The notes beneath the pieces were generated by a model, which saw only the letters and a program-made list of their open reading frames with translations, did not search any database and was not told where the DNA came from. Below are positions 23,015 through 32,210 of a stretch of DNA of 64,000 nt, one piece after another. Every line of letters begins with the position of its first letter. The first letter of the stretch is position 1. Location: contig NC_080042.1 in NCBI RefSeq assembly GCF_012489685.1, positions 18,986,150-19,050,149 of the forward strand, in the 5' to 3' direction. Both the position numbers and the translations under genes were made by a program. The stretch is from Lotus japonicus. Its lineage: Eukaryota > Streptophyta > Magnoliopsida > Fabales > Fabaceae.

Positions 23015-26000
23015 ATGAAGCTAGAAGGTGTTGATAATGAATTACAGAAGATTTTGGATGCTAAAATGGATGAAGTGGGCGCTAGAAAGCGTGCACGTGA
23101 AGCCTTCAAGGATATTCAGCTTGGGATTGATCATATACTGTTTAAGGTGTGTGTGCCTTTGGTTTGGTCTTCTTTCGTTTCTTTTGTTTGTTGTTGTTGT
23201 TGTTTATGGAATTGATTGAATGAATCCCACTTATTTGTTTGGTTTTGTTTTGTCTTGTGAGTAAAGTTTTAATCCATTTTTTTAATATTGTTTCTGGTAA
23301 CTCTGCATCCAGGTGCTGTATTGCAATAAATTTGGCTTTGGTCTGGTTTTCTCTTTCTTTAGTTCTGTGGACATTAATTGGTATTTGGTGATAGTACATG
23401 GTTGTTGAGATCTCCTAGTTCAACATGGTTACGTGGGGATAAAATATTGACTTTGTGATTGCTTGTAGTTGTTGGCAACTCCTTAGACTTAGAGGGTAGT
23501 TGGAAGAGGGAGAGGGCCTGTTCTTTCATTTTTACTAGGTAAAGTGAGAGAGTCTGTTCTAGGCTTTTAGTTATTAAATGTTATAGCCAACTTGCAACTT
23601 CTTTTACTTGCCTGATTGCATTAAGAGTATGTATTTTTTTTATATACATTGCTCTTACAATTTCGATTCAAGTTGGTAAAGGCTAAAAGTCTTCATAAGT
23701 GTAGCACTAAATTTTTGACCTAGAAATTTAAACAATCACTTTTAACTACTGCAATCAGCACCAATTAGGTGTATTATCGTCTATCGCTCATGATAAAATT
23801 TTATATGATTTTTTATGTTAAAATTTTGTATTTATTTCTCTTCAAAAAATTTAACAAAATTTTACCTATTTAATATATTTATATAAAAAGATAGATAAAT
23901 ACAAAATAAGGTGATGGGAAATTTCACTATACTAAGCTGATTGTAACAGCTAAATTTTATATGATTTTTTATGTTCAAGTAGTACATGATTGATTCCCCT
24001 TAAACAAAGTCTAGGGTTTGAGTCTTGTAGATGGAAAAAACTCTCACTAGGAGAGTTAGCCCCACCGTGTGGTGGATGTACCCAGCTCGAACAGAATTGC
24101 CTCCTGTGTGGAGGACACCCGTAAGATATAAAAACACCCAAGTGGCATCTTGCCTTAAAGGCAGTAAGACCAACAATGAGGGAAAGTGAGACCAACACAT
24201 AGATTGTTTTCCTAATTCAATCACATCCTGTATTTATTTAGGTATTAAGCATGGGAGATTTTAAAGGTTACATGATTTATCACTACAAAACACTAGTATC
24301 ATTTTATCTGATGTGATATTTCACTTGAATTGAGTAAAAATTTTGTTTTCTTCAAAATGTTAATATCATTTTTTTCATTCTTTGCAGACTCCATGTGATG
24401 GACTAAAAATGAAAGAGGTGAGAAGTTTTGTTTGAATTTGAAACACATTCATGCTATGAATTTGAAACAATTGCTAATTTGATGTTTTGTTCTATGCAAA
24501 TGCAACAGACTTATGAGGTGAACTCAAGGGGCGTAGAGATCTTTTATAAAAGCTGGCTTCCTGGGGAATCTAAGCCCAAAGCAGCTGTATTTTTCTGTCA
24601 CGGTTATGGAGACACTTGCACCTTTTTCTTTGAAGGCATGTAGCAGCTACCTTGTATTTGGAAATTGGAACTGCTAGCTAGCTATAACTTTAAGTAACTA
24701 AATTCAGTTATCTTGTGGAATAGTAACTCAATTGTGACTTGGAATCTTTCATTTGCAGGAGTTGCTAGAAAGCTGGCATCATCTGGATATGGAGTTTTTG
24801 CTATGGATTATCCTGGATTTGGTCTTTCAGAAGGTCTCCATGGCTTTATTCCCAGTTTTGATGAGCTTGTTGATGATGTCATTGAGCAGTACTCCAAAAT
24901 CAGAGGTACTTTACATACTCCTATCAATGGATCCGAATTTACTACCGCAGACTGCACTTCTGTCACAAATCCAAGTTGTTCAATTAGGATTGGACTGCTC
25001 ATATTTCTAGCCTGTAAATAATTTATATCCAAATTATTGAGATCAAATATATATTGTTTGATCTTAATGCAATGGCTAATGTTGAATGACTGCAGTAACT
25101 GCGTCAAAATGTGACTGTAGTTGATCCGGATCCCCCATTAACCCCTGTCATACATTTTCCAGTCATCATGAAATGCAATCATTATAAATTTAATGAGTTA
25201 GAATTAGTTGCTCCTTAGGAAGGGGATCAAATGCTGCATTGTATCCTGGTGGTCTATGTACCTTGACAGGATTAGTTTTGTAGATAATTGTTGAGATAGA
25301 AAAGGACACTTATCTATGTACTGTAGTTCTAAGTTATGTCTCATGTGTATTACACATTACTCAAATTATCAATTAGAAAATATTATTCCTTTCAACTTTT
25401 CCAATATAGGCAATACTTAAAGTGCATATTTTTTATGAAGGAAATATCTCAGTTGTCTCCTATAAGTCATTTTGAACTTTGGCAATAAAATAGAAACAAT
25501 GCAAGTTCACTATTTACTAAATTGTGAACATTACATGTAACTTATTTCATCTTACACTGGAAACAAGTTGAACAACATATATATGAGGGTTTTGATTATT
25601 TGATACTACTGTATTCTATGGCAGAAAACCCTGAGTTCCATTCTCTTCCCAGCTTCCTATTTGGAGAGTCCATGGGTGGAGCTGTCGCGTTGAAGGTGCA
25701 CCTGAAACAACCTAATGCATGGGATGGCGCCATTCTTGGTGCACCAATGTGTAAAGTATTAATCCTCAAACACAATCATGTAGGTTCTGATTGGATTTGC
25801 TATGATCTCCCTTTGACCTGAAAAATTTGTTTAGATTGCAGATGACATGGTTCCATCAAAGTTGGTCACTCAGATCCTTATTGGTATAGCCAATGTTCTT
25901 CCGAAGCATAAATTAGTTCCACAAAAGGATTTAGCAGATGCAGCATTCAGAGATTTGAATAAGAGGAAGCAGGTTTGTATTTTGTAATGCCACAGAACTG

Positions 26001-27831
26001 TTTTTTGTCTACTGATACACCTTTGTTATCTGCTTATCGCATAAGAGCTTATTCATAAGCTAATTTGAGAAATTCATTGAAATAAGCTCAAAATATGTTA
26101 TAGGTAGGCATAAACACTTATTCATAAGCTAACCTGAGAAGCTTATGAAGATAATCTCAAAACAGGTTATAGGTAGATCTTAAGCTGTTTGCATAAACTC
26201 TTACAAATACTTGCATAAGTGTTTATGCTATAAGATAAGCTCGTATAAACTTTTCCAAACGGAGCCTGAACACAATAACCCATCTATCTTTCCGTCTGAA
26301 CCTCTATTGACTCAATTTTTCTCCAATTCTTCTGATTCATTTCTTTTTTTAGATCATTATTAGCAATTTCTTGACACTTTTGAATGTCTCTCCAGGCAGC
26401 CTATAATGTCATTGCTTACAAGGACAAACCACGCTTGCGGAGCGCTTTAGAAATGCTTAGAACTACTCAAGAAATAGAACGGCGGTTGAATGAAGTATGC
26501 TCTCATCTTCTGACTAATATACATTTCCTTGTTAAATATGTCTACCCAAGCTGAATCTGAATGAAGAAACTCTTTCAGTGGCTCCCTGAACTATTTTGTG
26601 ATAATTTTCAGGCTTAATCTTTAAAATAAAGACAAATGCTCCAACCCCTTATAAAATGAAATTGCAGAAGTGGTTTTTGATCAACTACTACTCATGAAAA
26701 AAAAGATTTCTGTTAATGTTAATTTAAGTCAGCCTTAATTGGATTTTTGAACTGATAAGCCATAAGATGCAGAGGACTTTTGGGATTGAAAATGCTACTT
26801 TTGAACACCTCATAGTTAAAAGCAATAATTTGTTTTGCAGAAAGCAAGCATTTGGGGTTTGAAAGGAAATTATATCTTGATAGTTGATACACTATTGCAT
26901 ACTCTTTTAACTCTGTCTTGTTCCTTCTGCTTTACCTATTCCTATTCCTGTTCATTTTTGTTGTTTAGCATGATATTTCATCTCAAATTCTTTTGTATTT
27001 ATTGATTTTTCTCCCCCCCCCCTTTTTCTCCTATTTTATAGGAGGATAAACTATTGGTTATTGATTGTGTTGAGAAATTTCACATTGGCTGGAAATATGG
27101 TCAAAATAGTCCGTATAAATGGTTGAGCAACTCTCACTCTTGAGCTAGCTTTTGTGGTAGAATTATGTTTAACCCAAATTCTAAGATAGTATCAGAGTCT
27201 ATCATAGATCCATTTATTGGAGACCATCCATATATGTGTCACATGTAGATGTTCATTCTTGCAAACTACAAGCTTTAGATATCTAACCTTGGGTGTGAGA
27301 GGGGTGTTGAAAATCGACCATCCATATATGTGTCACATGTAGATGTTCATTCTTGCAAACTACACGCTTTAGATATCTAACCTTGGGTGTGAGAGGGGTG
27401 TTGAAAATCGTACATTGACTAAAAAATAAACAAAATAATTCGTATAAATGGTAGAACAACTCTCACTCCTGCTAGCTTTTGGGTAGAGTTATTCATGAGA
27501 TTGTATATGAAATTTCACATTTTTCCCATGGAATGAAAATTATTATATATAATAGTTCAATGAAATTATTCATCTCATGTAATGGCTGTGAAAACAGGTC
27601 TCTCTACCATTGTTAATCCTTCATGGGGATGCTGACACGGTGACTGATCCATCAGTGAGCAAAGCCTTGTATGAGAAAGCAAGCTGTTCAGACAAGAAGC
27701 TTAAGCTTTACAATGATGCCTACCATGCTCTTCTTGCGGGTGAGCCTGATGAAGTAATAATTCAAGTTTTTGGTGACATCATTTCTTGGCTTGATGACCA
27801 CAGCTTGAAACATTATCAATCTTCACCTTGA
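23015..27831 (+). CDS. Alpha/beta hydrolase, monoacylglycerol lipase family (copy 1)
   Basis: Eight exons: 23015-23146, 24388-24417, 24509-24635, 24759-24905, 25625-25755, 25835-25972, 26396-26494 and 27598-27831. They join in frame to 345 aa, the usual MAGL size. Oxyanion HG is at H85-G86 (FFCHGYGDT), the nucleophile S161 is in GESMGG, the acid D281 is in HGDADTVTDP, and the base H311 is in AYHALLAG; all triad residues are present. The family hydrolyses monoacylglycerols or related esters, probably cytosolic or membrane-associated; the real substrate is not shown. Exon 2 is only 30 nt. Intron 3 has a GC donor (GCATGT at 24636) with a normal AG acceptor. Intron 1 holds a SINE, intron 6 an ATAAGCT-rich repeat and intron 7 a TRIM. 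An AATAAA lies at 27978. The caffeoyl-shikimate esterase branch is less likely by overall sequence pattern. Confidence 0.9.
23973..24190 (+). mobile_element. SINE-like insertion in intron 1 (copy 1)
   Basis: It has a tRNA-derived head: an A-box-like AAGTAGTACATGATTG near 23977 and a B-box-like GGGTTTGAGTC at 24014-24024. The body is of the GGAAAAAACTCTCACT..GAGTTAGCCCC type found in plant SINEs. The 3' limit is approximate and no target duplication was identified. Confidence 0.45.
26031..26266. mobile_element. MITE-like ATAAGCT-rich inverted repeat in intron 6 (copy 1)
   Basis: Multiple ATAAGCT/AGCTTAT words in both orientations allow extensive foldback, and the right end reads CCAAACGGAGCC. 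The pattern resembles a common non-autonomous repeat of legume genomes. Terminal repeats and target duplication were not resolved. Confidence 0.5.
27068..27498 (+). mobile_element. TRIM-like mini LTR retrotransposon in intron 7 (copy 1)
   Basis: The left LTR-like end TGTTGAGAAATTTC starts at 27068. An iMet-like primer site TAGTATCAGAGT is at 27187-27198. A purine tract GTGTGAGAGGGG directly precedes a second TGTTGAAAATC at 27399. Both LTR-like parts share CGTATAAATGGT and AACTCTCACTC words. GATTG flanks it at 27063-27067 and 27499-27503, a possible target duplication. The internal part contains a 94-bp direct duplication (27222-27315 and 27316-27409). Non-coding. Confidence 0.5.
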
Positions 27832-27977
27832 TACTATTCAAAAGAAGAATATTCAGATTGTTTTCAGTTGATATTTACTTCTACTTTGGTAGATTGAACA
27901 TCAAAATTTGAAGTTGTTTATTCTTTACCATCTTAGTCAATTACTAGTGTAGCATTGTTTAATGTGAATAATACAGA

Positions 27978-27983
27978 AATAAA
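27978..27983 (+). terminator. Candidate poly(A) signal of the hydrolase gene
   Basis: AATAAA lies about 147 bases after the stop codon in AT-rich sequence, before SIRE element F begins at 28075. Confidence 0.4.
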
Positions 27984-28074
27984 GAAATATAGTGGGAATG
28001 CAAAATCTATTGGCCCTTAAGCTTGCTTGATTAAGGTTTAACTTTGGAACCTCCTTTGTTTGACATGGAGTAGA

Positions 28075-29265
28075 TGAAGGTATGAAAAACGATAGAAAGG
28101 GGGTTTGAATAGCGTTTTTACTCTAAAAACTTTTCCGACTTGAGATTTTAACAAATCTCTTCAAACACCGAGAATGAAAGTGCTAAGATAAGAGTTTGAG
28201 GAAAGAACACAATAATTTTATCTTGGTTCACTTGATAAATCCCTCAAGCTAATCCAGTCCACCCGTTAAGGTGATTTCTTCCTTCTTAGAATGAAGGCAA
28301 TCCACTAATCAGAGTTTGTTACAACTGCACTTGCAACCTGCAAAGTGACTAACAATACAATGACTTAGCTATCACTAAGATTCACTCTCTTAGTCTTCTC
28401 AAGGATCTGACCAACCTTGGTCTCCTTAAGGAAAAGCAAACAACTGTTTGAAAGTTTTGGTTTACAAAGAAATGCTTTTCAGAAAGCTAATAGTAAACAC
28501 AATAAGTACAATATGAAGAAAGATTGCTTAAGAGAATATTTGAATTTCGCGAAAGCTTGAACAAAGTTTCTTAAAGCGGCATCTTTCATATTCAGCCTCT
28601 TTATATACTCCAAGGATTAAGGTTTGGAAGTTTGCATGGAATGCTACCGTTGGAAGGCAGATCTGGATTTTCTAGGTTCTGCTGTGGCTGAATAAGTTAG
28701 GTAAGGTCGTCAGGAATGGTACAATTGCTTTTGTACTTTGGATAGTGACATGACCTTTATCCTAGTTGACTTCTGTTCAGAGCGATGCTTCATGTTGGAA
28801 CTTGTGAAGCTTGGTGATCAGAGTTAGAGGGAAGCTTGGATCCTCTGACCTTTGTACCTTCTGCTTCTTGACTCAGAGGAGAAGTACTTGGTCTTCAGAG
28901 CCAGCTTACTCTTGGACTTCAGAATCTTCACTACTCAACTTCTGAACCTTCAGAGCTTCTGATCCTTCAGAGCTTCTGGTCTTCAGAACTTCAAGTGAAC
29001 TGAATCCATATCAGAGCTTTACTATCTTCAGATCTTCTGAAGCTTAATCTACTGTTCAGATTGAACATAGTGAGTGCGAAAGCGTTGCGGAGGTAACTCT
29101 TTGAGTATGGTGCTTCTGATTTATGTGTAATTAGATCAGAGTTAGAGCCTGTCATTAAAACACTCAGAAAACAACGTTAGAGTATCATAATTGTTCATAC
29201 ACAATAGTTAACATGTAATCATCAAAACATAGAGTTGTACTACTAGATCAAAACTTGATCTTACA
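28075..29265 (-). repeat. SIRE-type 3' LTR (1191 bp, copy 1)
   Basis: TG at 28075, CA at 29265. Both ends match the 515-bp LTR at 5216-5730. It retains the central region lost there, with the TATA box on the minus strand. Confidence 0.88.
28599..28608 (-). promoter_or_regulatory. TATA box of SIRE LTR (copy 1)
   Basis: The minus strand reads GTATATAAAG. A transcript from it would run leftward out of the LTR toward the 3' end of the hydrolase gene, antisense to it. Confidence 0.55.
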
Positions 29266-29279
29266 ATCTCCCCCTTTTT
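29266..29279 (-). other. Polypurine tract of element F (copy 1)
   Basis: The minus strand reads AAAAAGGGGGAGAT directly before the LTR, the usual plus-strand primer position. Similar AAAAAGGGGGAGT sequence recurs at 29746-29760. Confidence 0.7.
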
Positions 29280-30019
29280 GATGATGACAAAACCAAGTAT
29301 TTTGATGAACAATTCTTAAACAATAAACTGAATTCACTCAGAGTTTAGAATAGAGATAAACTTATCCTGAGGTGAATGGTTTATGTTGCTCATTCTGAAT
29401 CCAAGTCACAGCTTGATTCTGAGCTTAGCTCCCCCTGAATCTAAGACTTAATGAAAACATTAGTAATATCTAGATTCTGAGCTAAATAACAAAAGAGTTC
29501 AGAGTGAGAATTTATGACATAGATAATTATTAGAATATCAGAGCGCATAAATATTCAGAGTCAAGAGCAAGGTAAAAGTATCAAAGTCAGCCGATTTAGC
29601 ATATGATCATGTCAAAAGAAGTGAAAATGTATTACTTGCAAATGCTCACGGACAGATCTATGGTCATAAAGAGTGGAACTCTTAAATTCTCCAAAAGAAA
29701 AAGAAATCACACTAACACAGCTTACACATCAAAAACTGGTTGCATACTCCCCCTTTTTGTCATAAGCAAAAAGAATGGGGTGTGAAAAACTTAGCTTGAA
29801 GTACAAGGACTCCCCCTTAGAGAAGGTCTAAGTTTAAAAAGATGGAGAAAAAAAATAAAAGGATTAAAGAAAACGTATGTAATTAATGCATATGCAGAAG
29901 ATTAAATGAAGGAGTGGAACGTTTACTACCGGCCAAGGAGTTAAAAGTAAGCAACTGTTACCAATAAACAATCCTCGAGAAACTGCTTCAGCATTAACTT
30001 CTGGAGACTAAACTGATCT

Positions 30020-30026
30020 TATAAAA
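30020..30026 (+). promoter_or_regulatory. TATA box of antisense mini-gene (copy 1)
   Basis: TATAAAA lies 63 bp before the ATG at 30083, on the strand opposite to the retroelement's own genes. Confidence 0.45.
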
Positions 30027-30082
30027 AGCGGTTAAAGCATGACAGTCTTCACATCTCATTTGCACTTGAAATCAACATTGCA

Positions 30083-30472
30083 ATGGCATCCTTCATAGCA
30101 TACATCGAAGAATTAAGGAAGAAAGCCTTTGATGAAGATCTCTTCATCAACGTGCGCCACCCAGAGGAGCCGAGTGTCTATAGTCTGACAAACCAGCTAC
30201 TAGGCATGGGCATGAGTCCAGAAATGGACAGCATCCTCAGAGGCTTCCTTGCGTTTGTAGAGGAGCTTCAAGATCTCTTCCAGCGGGAGCTGGATAATTC
30301 TGCCAAAAGACAAGCGACGAAGACTGCACTTGAGACAATGGCGGAGGGTCCTGAGAGGCAGGAAGTGCGCCAGAGCTTGATCCAACTAGAGTATAGGCAG
30401 CATCGTCTAGAGCTTGAGAAAGCAGCGATGCGTAGGCAGTGTAGATCATTGAGGAAAAATCCTCCTTTTTAA
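30083..30472 (+). CDS. Antisense 129-aa ORF within SIRE element F (copy 1)
   Basis: Starts MASFIAYIEELRKKAFDEDL and ends KNPPF. It is mostly alpha-helical by composition, rich in Glu, Arg and Leu, with a likely coiled coil from about residue 95 (QLEYRQHRLELEKAAMRRQ). No known domain is recognised. It lies between the 3' LTR and the env-like remnant in the opposite orientation. It has its own TATA box (30020-30026) and an AATAAA (30506-30511), so a complete transcription unit fits in about 490 bp. It is undamaged while the sense-strand ORF beside it is broken. Function unknown. Confidence 0.5.
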   Translation: MASFIAYIEELRKKAFDEDLFINVRHPEEPSVYSLTNQLLGMGMSPEMDSILRGFLAFVEELQDLFQRELDNSAKRQATKTALETMAEGPERQEVRQSLIQLEYRQHRLELEKAAMRRQCRSLRKNPPF

Positions 30473-30682
30473 ATGTATGAATGCACATGTATGAAAGATG
30501 TTATTAATAAAGAAGTTTGTTTGTTGATTAATGCGTTTGAGTAAAAACTAAGTAATGATGACCAAGTAATTATGCAAGCACATAGGAAAGAAAAACGATA
30601 ATAGGATAAAAGAAACATAGTTAAATACGAAAACATAGTAACATAGTAGAAGGAAAACAGAAGAAAGGAGAGTTCCTAAAGA

Positions 30683-32210
30683 CTAAGGCTTGGGTGTCCT
30701 CTTCAGAAGTTCTGTGCACATCTCATGCAGACTCTGGAGAAGAGCTTCTTGAAAATCAAGTCTTCGTTCAATGAGATCAAGTCTTGAGTCTGACTGAGCT
30801 TGAGCAGACGGAACAACTTGTTCAGAGTGAGGAGCTTGAGCAGAGGTGGAGGCAAAATCAGTAAATGGAATAATTCCAAGGGCTTGATTTCTAAGAGCCT
30901 CAGCTTCAGCTTGTAGTCTAGCTGCTTGTTCCAGAGCTTCCAGCCTTGCAGCTTCACGTTATTCAGCTTCAAACCTTGCAGCTTCTTCTTCTTGTTCTTT
31001 CTTCTTCCTTGCTTCTTCAATAGCAGTATAAAGTTGATCTCTCAACTTTTGTTCATTCAATGCTTCTCTTCTTCTGAAACGCTGACTAGCAGCTTCAATT
31101 CTTTGATCCCTTTCAGCAGTAAGGAAAGCCATCATCACTGCCACTTGATAAAGCATCCAAGTGCATAGACGATCCCAGTCGTCAGCAACCATGTCTGGTT
31201 TCTCACTGAGGTAAGTGCGACCATGCACACTGTGAACCCTTAAAGATGCTTCATGATTAAATAAGTTAATGCAATCAAGCAGGGTGTTTGGTCCAAGGTG
31301 GGTATAGGGAAGAATTGAGAGATTGGTTTCAGGTGAAGAGGGATGATTAAATAAGTTAATGCAATTTGCAAAGTTTGAGGTTCAGAGGTATTGGTCTCAG
31401 GGTTTGGATGAGAAACTTCAGTCTTAGGATTTGGAGATTTGTCAGAGACAGATTTTTCATTTTGAGGTGGAGGAGAAAGAGGAAGAGGTGGTGGTACTGA
31501 AGTGAGAGGGACCGCTTGGATTGGAAAATCAGGAGCAACCAGAGGTTCTGGTCTTGGTCCAGGATAGCGGTTTGGACTTGGAACATTTATGAAATGTTCA
31601 GGAATTTCTGAAATTCTTTCTCTGGCAATTTGAAAGAATTGGCGAGTGGCTTTAGATTCATTTGATGGAGAGGAAAATTGAACATTGGTAGGAAAAGAGA
31701 CAGAGGGAGTAGGAGAGAGAATTTCTTTATCAGAGGGTTCCTGATTTGAGTGATCAGAGGGTTTAGGCTCAGAGTTAGACTTTTCAGTGGTTGGTGTTTC
31801 TAGAGCTTGTATCTCAGAAGCTTGTGGTTCAGAGGCTTGTGGAGTGGATGGAAGTATAATGGGTGAGGTTGGTTTAGTGGACTTAGGAGTTTGGAGCATT
31901 TTCCAGAGGGGTTCTTCCTCAATGGAGGGTTGAAAGAATGAAGCCCTAGGTGGTGAAATGTGTGAAGTTGATTGATCAACTAGTGTGGGTTCAGGGTTGG
32001 ATTCAACATGAATTGCATCAAGCAAATTTAAATCATCTTCATCAGAAAGAACAATAAACTTACTTGAAGCTCTGACTACTGATCTTGTGACTCTGGTAGA
32101 AATTGCAGCTCTAGTAGGCTCCAGAGTTGGTTCCAAATGAGTGACTTGGGTTGCAATTCTGACCTTCTTTGCTATCTTCTGAGGCGGTGGTTCATCATCA
32201 TCATTATCAT
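30683..32210 (-). pseudogene. SIRE env-like ORF remnant (copy 1)
   Basis: The N-terminal part (from 32210, entering at DNDDDEPPPQKIAKK) is rich in Ser, Pro and Thr. The C-terminal part (31228-30683) contains a predicted coiled coil (RRREALNEQKLRDQL) and ends with LLKRTPKP before a TAG. There is an in-frame TAA at 30959-30961 and a frame change near 31240-31340, beside a 23-bp direct repeat (31253-31275 and 31343-31365). A Met at 32238 lies in LTR D and is not its true start. The position after pol and before the LTR matches the env-like ORF of SIRE elements; a membrane fusion role is not shown. Confidence 0.6.

Larger units (their letters stand above)
28075..32210 (-). mobile_element. Element F: 3' part of a SIRE-like Ty1/copia element (copy 1)
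   Basis: It has a 1191-bp LTR (28075-29265), an adjacent polypurine tract, and about 2.9 kb of 3' internal sequence. Gag, protease, integrase and RT are absent. An env-like ORF remnant (minus) and an antisense ORF (plus) are present. The right side is cut at 32210 by LTR D, which begins inside the env-like frame. The LTR starts only about 240 bp beyond the hydrolase stop codon, convergent with that gene. 29282-30019 is non-coding apart from a second purine-tract motif at 29746-29760. Confidence 0.8.

Noticed and set aside
23142..24224. Minus-strand ORFs in intron 1
   Set aside because: They fall in the intron and SINE-like insertion of a gene on the other strand.
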